Under the pieces are notes generated by a model. It was given only the letters and a program-made list of their open reading frames with translations. It was not told where the DNA came from and searched no databases. Made by a program: the position numbers and the translations under genes. Positions 12,220 through 16,710 of a stretch of 16,710 nucleotides of DNA are shown here, in pieces (within the stretch, counting starts at the first letter, position 1; every line of letters starts with the position of its first letter). The stretch comes from CAZYTX01 sp964650485 (GTDB lineage: Bacteria; RBG-13-61-14; DATKZS01), in NCBI GenBank assembly GCA_964650485.1, contig CAZYTX010000069.1, forward strand, positions 1 through 16,710, given 5' to 3'.

Positions 12220-14025
12220 ATGACAACAGATACATGCGTGGGCATTGACCTCGGCACCACCTACTCGGTGGCCGCGGTGGTGGAGAACGGCAGGCCCCGG
12301 GTCATATCCGACACCGGGGGCGGCTACACCATTCCCTCCATCGTGGCTGTTGACGACAAGGGCAACCTGCTGGTGGGCCAGGCTGCAAAGCGCCAGAACC
12401 TGGTCAACCCCCTTAACACGGTGTACGGGGCCAAGCGCCTGGTGGGCCGGGACATCCATTCCTCGGTGATCGAACAGGTGCAAAAGCACTTCAAGTACCG
12501 CATCACCGAGGGAGAACAACATGCCCCCCTGGTCAGGCTGCGGGACCTGGAGTTCGCCCTGGAGGAAATCCAGGCCCTTATACTTGACCATATCAGGAAC
12601 ACGGCCCAGGACATGCTCGGCCGCGAGATCACCCGGGCCGTGGTCACGGTGCCGGCTTACTTCAACGACCGGCAGCGCCAGGCGGTCAGGGACGCCGGCA
12701 GGATCGCCCAGCTCGAGGTGCTCCGCATCATAAACGAGCCCACCGCCGCGGCCCTGGCCTACGGCTACGGCAAGGGCCTCAACCAGAAGGCCGCGGTGTA
12801 CGACCTGGGCGGGGGCACCTTTGACGTGTCAATACTGGAGCTGCGCGACACCATATTCGAGGTCAAGGCCACAGGCGGGGACACCTTTCTGGGCGGGGTG
12901 GATTTCGATAACCAGCTCACCGAGTACGTGGCCGCAAAGTTCATGGAGGAGCACCAGATTGACCTTTTGAGAGACCCTTTAAGCCACCAGCGGGTCCAGG
13001 ACGCGTGCGAGCGCGCCAAGATAGACCTGTCAACCCTTCCCAACGCGCGCATAAACATACCCTACATCGCCGTGGGCCCGGAGGGCCCCCTCAACCTGGA
13101 CGTGACCGTTGGCAGGGACAAGTTCGACGAGCTCATCGCCCCCCTTATACAGCGCACCCTGGAAAAGTGCGACAAGGTGATGTCCGAGGCCTCTCTTACA
13201 AAGGACGCCCTCGACGCCGTGCTCCTGGTGGGCGGCTCCACCCGGGTGCCGGCCGTAGCCAGGATGGTGGCCGAGTTCTTCGGAAGACAGCCCTCCAAGC
13301 ACATCCACCCGGACGAGGCCGTGTCCCTGGGCGCGGCCATCATGGCGGACTCGATCATTAACCGGGACTCGGACATCCAGCTTCTGGACGTGCTCCCCAT
13401 CAACCTGGGACTGGCACTGCCAAACGGCAAGGTCATGAAGCTGTTCGAGCGCAATGCATCCGTGCCCAACCAGAAGATGAAGACCTTTACCACGGGCAAG
13501 GACAACCAGGACTCATTGAAGATACAGGTGGTGCAGGGCGACTCGGAGAACGTGTCCGAGTGCGAGTTCATAGGCGACTTCATCTTCAAGGGCATCCATG
13601 CCGCGCCCAGGGGCAAGGCCAGGGTGGAGGCCGTGTTCACCATTGACGCCGAGGGGATTTTAGCGGTGGCCGCGCGCGACCCTGACACCGGCGTCGAGCA
13701 GAAGGGACAGTTGCAGGTGTCGAGCTCCTTGCAGAAGACTTACAAGAAAGACCTGATAAAGCCAAAGAAGCCGGCGCCACGCAAGGAGGCCCAGCAGGTG
13801 GTGGGCTCGACCGTGACAAGAGAGAAGAAGCTCAAGACTCCGCCGCCCCCGAGCGCGCCGGAGAAGACCGCGCCTAAAAAGCAGGTGCAGCCTGAAAAGA
13901 GTCCGGCAGCCGCGGCCAAGAGCAGCACCCCTCCTCCGCCAAAGCCGGTGAAGCCAAGGAAGCCCGGCCTGTTCGAGAGAATAAAAAGCAGGTTTGCAAA
14001 GCCCGAGGGAAAGCAGAAGAAATGA
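12220..14025 (+). CDS. Hsp70/DnaK-like protein without lid, Pro/Lys-rich tail
   Basis: The ATG at 12220 (after AGGA) gives 601 residues; an upstream TTG at 12178 would overlap the promoter. The ATPase domain is complete: GIDLGTTYS (8-16), VTVPAYFNDRQRQA, NEPTAAALAYGYG, DLGGGTFDVS (from D195), LVGGSTRVP (around 338). The LLDVLPINLGL linker (from 388) leads into a recognisable beta substrate-binding domain to about 505 (APRGKARVEAVFTIDAEGIL). The alpha-helical lid of DnaK is absent. It is replaced by roughly 95 residues rich in Pro, Lys and Ala, ending with a basic amphipathic-looking PGLFERIKSRFAKPEGKQKK. So it is an ATPase with a peptide-binding beta sandwich but no lid: a divergent Hsp70, not the housekeeping DnaK. 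No dnaJ or grpE is adjacent. The tail might bind membrane, nucleic acid or a partner. Its stop overlaps the radical SAM start. Confidence 0.92.
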   Translation: MTTDTCVGIDLGTTYSVAAVVENGRPRVISDTGGGYTIPSIVAVDDKGNLLVGQAAKRQNLVNPLNTVYGAKRLVGRDIHSSVIEQVQKHFKYRITEGEQHAPLVRLRDLEFALEEIQALILDHIRNTAQDMLGREITRAVVTVPAYFNDRQRQAVRDAGRIAQLEVLRIINEPTAAALAYGYGKGLNQKAAVYDLGGGTFDVSILELRDTIFEVKATGGDTFLGGVDFDNQLTEYVAAKFMEEHQIDLLRDPLSHQRVQDACERAKIDLSTLPNARINIPYIAVGPEGPLNLDVTVGRDKFDELIAPLIQRTLEKCDKVMSEASLTKDALDAVLLVGGSTRVPAVARMVAEFFGRQPSKHIHPDEAVSLGAAIMADSIINRDSDIQLLDVLPINLGLALPNGKVMKLFERNASVPNQKMKTFTTGKDNQDSLKIQVVQGDSENVSECEFIGDFIFKGIHAAPRGKARVEAVFTIDAEGILAVAARDPDTGVEQKGQLQVSSSLQKTYKKDLIKPKKPAPRKEAQQVVGSTVTREKKLKTPPPPSAPEKTAPKKQVQPEKSPAAAAKSSTPPPPKPVKPRKPGLFERIKSRFAKPEGKQKK

Positions 14026-15434
14026 GCCTCCCCCTGAAAAGGGTCGCACTGGTAAGGGCGGGGCACAAGAGCGTAAGACAGCACTACTCGCCGCCGCTCG
14101 GCATCATGAGCCTGGCCGCATACCTGCGCGACCATGACCCTGAGATGGAGCTAAAGCTCGTGGACATGGCGCCCCGGGACCTCACCCCGGACCAGGCCGC
14201 TGAAGAGGTCCTCGACTTCCAGCCCGGCATGGTCGGCATATCGGCCATGAGCTACGAGGCCGGAGCGATGTCCGAGATAGCCGCCCTGGTGAAAAAGAGC
14301 CGCCCGGACCTGCCCGTTGTGGCCGGCGGGCCGCACCCCACCACCGCGCCGGTCAGGGCGCTCTCGGACTTAAACATTGACTGCGTGGTGCGCGGCGAGG
14401 GCGAGCTCTCCTTTACCGAGCTCCTTGAGAGGCTGGGCCAGGGGGAGCCTCTAGACGAGCTCGCGGGCGTGGGCTTCCGCAAAGAGGGGGGCCCTCATAT
14501 AGCGCCTCCCCGGGAGCAGGCCGTGGACATGGACTCCCTGCCCCTGCCTGCGTACGACCTTGTAGACCTCTCCCTCTACTGGGAACTGCCACGCTTCGGC
14601 ACCACCTTCGTGCACAAAGAGTACGCCACGCTCTCCACCTCACGGGCATGCCCATACAGGTGCACATACTGCCACCGCATCTTCGGGGCCCGATACCGCT
14701 CCCAGTCCCCGGAGACGGTGCTGCGCGACCTTGAACAGTTGCAAAGGGACCACGGGGTGCGGGAGATAGTTTTCGTGGACGACTGCTTCAACCTCGAACG
14801 CAAGCGGGTGGCGGCAATATGCGAGGGCATCATCGAGCGCGGCCTGGAGTTCTCCATGTCCTTCCCAAACGGCATCAGGGGCGACATCATGGACCGGCCC
14901 ACCCTGGAGAAGCTGAAGGCCGCAGGCGCATACAGGATCACGTACGCGGTGGAGACCGCGTCCCCCCGGCTGCAGAAGCTAATAAAGAAGAACGTGGACC
15001 TTGAAAAGCTCGAAAAGGTGATCGAGCTCACCGACGCAATGGACATCATGGTTGACGGCTTCTTCATGGTGGGGTTCCCCGGCGAGACCAGGCAGGAGAT
15101 CAGGATGACAATGGACTACGCCCTGCGCTCGAAGCTGCACTCGGCCAACTTCTGGTTCGTGACCCCCTTCGAGGGTACCGAGCTCTTCGAGCAGGCAAAA
15201 CAGATGGGGTTCGCGCTCCCCGAGCACTCGGAAGCGCTCCATTACTTCGACCCCCGGACCGACCTCTCCGAGGTCCCGGCCAGGGAGCTCAAGAGAATGG
15301 TTCAGAGGACGTTCCTGCGCTTCTACTTGAGCCCGTGGAGGCTGTGGCGCATCTGGAAGCTCTTCCCCAACAAGAGGCAGCTACCCTCGCTGCTCCTTCG
15401 CTTTATAAGGATCTCCGCCACCTGGCGGTCATGA
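14022..15434 (+). CDS. B12-binding domain radical SAM protein
   Basis: The 470-residue product overlaps the Hsp70-like gene by four bases (ATGA), indicating translational coupling. Residues about 5-150 form a cobalamin-binding Rossmann-type domain (LGIMSLAAYLRDHDP, MVGISAMSYEAGAMSEIA, PVVAGGPHPTTAPV, VVRGEGELSFTELL) without the DxHxxG lower-ligand motif, as is usual for many class-B radical SAM proteins. The radical SAM core follows with SRACPYRCTYCHR (C210, C214, C217, CX3CX2C), FVDDCFN, YAVETASPRLQKLIKKN and GFFMVGFPGETRQE. The C-terminus is basic with several Trp and Arg residues and may touch membrane. Members modify varied substrates (methylation, ring closure, lipid or tetrapyrrole chemistry). 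The substrate cannot be deduced. Confidence 0.93.
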   Translation: MSLPLKRVALVRAGHKSVRQHYSPPLGIMSLAAYLRDHDPEMELKLVDMAPRDLTPDQAAEEVLDFQPGMVGISAMSYEAGAMSEIAALVKKSRPDLPVVAGGPHPTTAPVRALSDLNIDCVVRGEGELSFTELLERLGQGEPLDELAGVGFRKEGGPHIAPPREQAVDMDSLPLPAYDLVDLSLYWELPRFGTTFVHKEYATLSTSRACPYRCTYCHRIFGARYRSQSPETVLRDLEQLQRDHGVREIVFVDDCFNLERKRVAAICEGIIERGLEFSMSFPNGIRGDIMDRPTLEKLKAAGAYRITYAVETASPRLQKLIKKNVDLEKLEKVIELTDAMDIMVDGFFMVGFPGETRQEIRMTMDYALRSKLHSANFWFVTPFEGTELFEQAKQMGFALPEHSEALHYFDPRTDLSEVPARELKRMVQRTFLRFYLSPWRLWRIWKLFPNKRQLPSLLLRFIRISATWRS

Positions 15435-15484
15435 CCCTTTCGAATGAAAAACACAAGAGTATAAGTCTCGAATTCCCCGACTTT

Positions 15485-16258
15485 TCACGCGGGTGCGTAC
15501 GCTTCCCCCTTCTTTACCGCCCTGCCCGAGCTCACCAGCCGCTCCAGGTGCTTTTTCATGATGGCTTTCTCCGCGGGCTCGTGCCCGGTGATCCACACCT
15601 TCGCCTCGATACTTCTCAGCATCTGCACCGAGCTTATGGTGTCCTCTATGGCGGAGTCCCGGCCGCCGTACCAGGGCCCGAACCTGGTAAGGTCGTAGTC
15701 GGCAAGGAAGAGCACGTCCGGCCCCCGGAAGAAGAATGCAAGGTGCCCGGGTGTGTGGCCGGGAGCGTGTATGACCTCGGCGGTCACCGGCCCCAGCGCA
15801 ATACGCTCGCCCGGGCGAAGATACCCCCCGGGCTTGCGGGGCCGGAAGTGGAACTGCTCCTTTAAAACCCTCTTCCACCACTCGCCCTGGTCGCCCACGT
15901 CCATGTCGTACCAGCGCATGAACTCGTCCAGGTCCGCGAGCGGGGGCGCCTCCATCTCCGTGATCCTGAAGGGCACGTCATCGAAAAGGTCCAGGTGCAT
16001 GAAGTGGTCCTCGTGCCAGTGGGAGAGCCACACCTCGCTCACGCCCGGGCCCTTCTTCAGCTCCATGAGGCGCTCGCGGTCGGAGGCCGGGTCCACCAGC
16101 ACGCCCGGCCCCTCGATGTACACCGAGTTGCAATGCGGGTACCTTGCCTTGTTCGAGCCCGGTATGAACCACACCGGGCCGAAATGCTCCTCCCCGGCCA
16201 AAAGCAAAAACTCCTCGCCATCACTCTTGTCCAAAACAGGATCAGGAAAATTTACCAC
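15485..16258 (-). CDS. Metallo-beta-lactamase-fold hydrolase
   Basis: The 257-residue product has the full two-metal ligand set of the MBL superfamily: SHWHEDH (H80, H82, D84, H85), HAPGHTPGH (H168), FLADYD (D187) and TGHE (H226). This spacing is like glyoxalase II-type hydrolases, which cleave thioesters, lactones or phosphoesters. It probably acts in the cytoplasm, as no signal peptide is visible. The open frame starts at a GTG (16258) that lies inside a dispersed palindromic repeat and has no ribosome site, so the true start may be a little downstream. It converges on the radical SAM gene with 50 bases between stops. The biological substrate is unknown. Confidence 0.9.
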   Translation of the reverse strand: MVNFPDPVLDKSDGEEFLLLAGEEHFGPVWFIPGSNKARYPHCNSVYIEGPGVLVDPASDRERLMELKKGPGVSEVWLSHWHEDHFMHLDLFDDVPFRITEMEAPPLADLDEFMRWYDMDVGDQGEWWKRVLKEQFHFRPRKPGGYLRPGERIALGPVTAEVIHAPGHTPGHLAFFFRGPDVLFLADYDLTRFGPWYGGRDSAIEDTISSVQMLRSIEAKVWITGHEPAEKAIMKKHLERLVSSGRAVKKGEAYAPA

Positions 16259-16319
16259 AAAGCCAAGGAGGCAAAGAAGATTCCTTTCTTTAAATTAGTG
16301 CCCTTTGTGCCTTCGTGGT
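16254..16319. repeat. Dispersed imperfect palindrome (ACCACAAAG...CTTCGTGGT)
   Basis: ACCACAAAGCCAAGGAGGCA at the left pairs with CTTTGTGCCTTCGTGGT at the right (about 16303-16319). It is the same kind of element as 2299-2352. It overlaps the apparent start of the MBL-fold gene on one side and the end of a relic frame on the other, as if inserted between them. Confidence 0.6.
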
Positions 16320-16616
16320 TTCAAAAAAACGGTTTCGGATCCCGGAGATTATTTTGGACAGCAGTGCTTTTTCAAAGTTTATCTCTTCTGCAAGTAAAAA
16401 CATTGCGGTTAACATTCCTTTGTCTGCAGGGGCCATGTCTAGGCCATATTCGCGGTAGATGGCATCACAATCTTCTTTATTTAGAAGTTCCTTATATTCT
16501 TGTATGGGGAGGATTTCCCGAATCTGTTGAGGCTTTTCATAATATTGATGCTGCTTATAAAAGAGAGGAAGAATTACGAGAGAAAATGCGTCAAGACTAT
16601 GATGAAACAGGTGTTT
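16290..16616 (-). pseudogene. Unidentified minus-strand coding relic
   Basis: The minus strand is open for 108 codons from 16616 to a TAA at 16290-16292, with no start codon before an internal Met. The downstream part reads as good protein: IQEYKELLNKEDCDAIYREY, LDMAPADKGMLTAMFLLAEE, then FEKALLSKIISGIRNRF. The frame then enters the palindromic repeat and stops. The first 35 codons (above about 16505) overlap a plus-strand frame that also looks coding, so only part is likely real. The family is not recognised. The DNA is AT-richer than the rest of the window. Confidence 0.35.
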
Positions 16617-16633
16617 TCAAGATCGAGATATAA
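16505..16633 (+). pseudogene. Plus-strand C-terminal relic, unidentified
   Basis: A 42-codon tail of an open frame reads WGGFPESVEAFHNIDAAYKR, then a charged helix and DETGVFKIEI before TAA at 16631-16633. It is far more protein-like than the upstream part of the same frame, which is the shadow of the MBL gene. A start is not visible. It overlaps the minus-strand relic, so the two calls compete. Confidence 0.3.
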
Positions 16634-16649
16634 TCATTCTTCACCTTAG

Positions 16650-16710
16650 GAAAAAGACCGTGTTGCCCTGGAGGTGCAGTTCGGAAAATATGCATTCGTT
16701 GCATACGACC
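16650..16710 (+). pseudogene. Possible BglII/BstYI-type restriction endonuclease fragment, cut by window edge
   Basis: From 16650, right after an in-frame TAG, the plus strand reads EKDRVALEVQFGKYAFVAYD up to the edge. The DRVALEVQFGKYAF pattern resembles, from memory, the catalytic core strand of BglII/BstYI-like type II restriction endonucleases, in which acidic and ExQ residues bind metal. The N-terminal half would have to be missing or frameshifted (an upstream frame ends at 16633). Only 20 residues are visible, so the call is tentative. Confidence 0.35.

Noticed and set aside
12197..12223. Eight-codon frame (MREAFSGR) overlapping the Hsp70-like ATG as ATGA
   Set aside because: It would start only about 3 bases after the predicted transcript start with no ribosome site; probably chance.
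13062..13688. Minus-strand open frame of 208 codons opposite the Hsp70-like gene
   Set aside because: Shadow of conserved Hsp70 motifs; no ribosome site or family resemblance.
15995..16633. Plus-strand frame of 212 codons running through the MBL gene into the right edge
   Set aside because: The first two thirds are antisense to the MBL-fold motifs. Only the last 42 codons look protein-like, and those are listed separately as a relic.
1..16710. CRISPR array, tRNA or rRNA genes
   Set aside because: No regularly spaced short repeats, cloverleaf-like sequence or rRNA signature was seen on either strand.

Overview
The window looks like chromosome of a GC-rich, probably anaerobic bacterium. My best guess is the Desulfobacterota (old Deltaproteobacteria) or a neighbour. 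This rests on gene content: a ferredoxin-thioredoxin reductase fused to rubredoxin, a short CbiX-type chelatase, a B12-binding radical SAM enzyme, a sigma-54-type promoter, a multi-PAS sensor kinase, and an aminotransferase / homoserine dehydrogenase / threonine synthase cluster. ATA and AGG codons are common in the genes. No rRNA, tRNA or 16S marker is present, so the taxonomy is inference.

Layout. Positions 1-1449 hold no intact gene. They contain a 122-bp direct repeat in two copies exactly 986 bp apart, a decayed carboxylesterase C-terminus, the first residues of a four-helix-bundle (S23-type) protein, and several hairpins. A good sigma-54 promoter match at about 1450 then precedes a 55-residue unknown protein and a stand-alone protein resembling only the C-terminal beta-helix part of glucose-1-phosphate adenylyltransferase. 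Next on the plus strand come a 1013-residue GAF/PAS histidine kinase and a MoaD/ThiS-like sulfur carrier.

From about 5.8 to 12.1 kb everything is on the minus strand: a CbiX/SirB-like chelatase, an unrecognised 207-residue protein, a glutaredoxin plus FTR-rubredoxin pair bounded by a 55-bp inverted repeat, and a threonine-branch cluster transcribed as aminotransferase, homoserine dehydrogenase, threonine synthase. A divergent promoter near 12.17 kb drives an Hsp70-like protein that lacks the alpha-helical lid and ends in a Pro/Lys-rich tail. It is translationally coupled (ATGA) to a B12-binding radical SAM protein. A metallo-beta-lactamase-fold hydrolase converges on that pair.

The last 400 bases are AT-richer and look like gene debris. 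They hold one copy of a dispersed palindromic repeat, two conflicting relic frames, and at the very edge a short stretch resembling the core of BglII/BstYI-type restriction endonucleases. Several families of small palindromic repeats sit between genes throughout.

The most unusual items are the lidless Hsp70 coupled to the radical SAM gene, the redox pair inside an inverted repeat, and the catalytic-domain-free GlgC-like protein behind a sigma-54 promoter. None is proven to be a new system. Family assignments are from motif recognition, not database searches.
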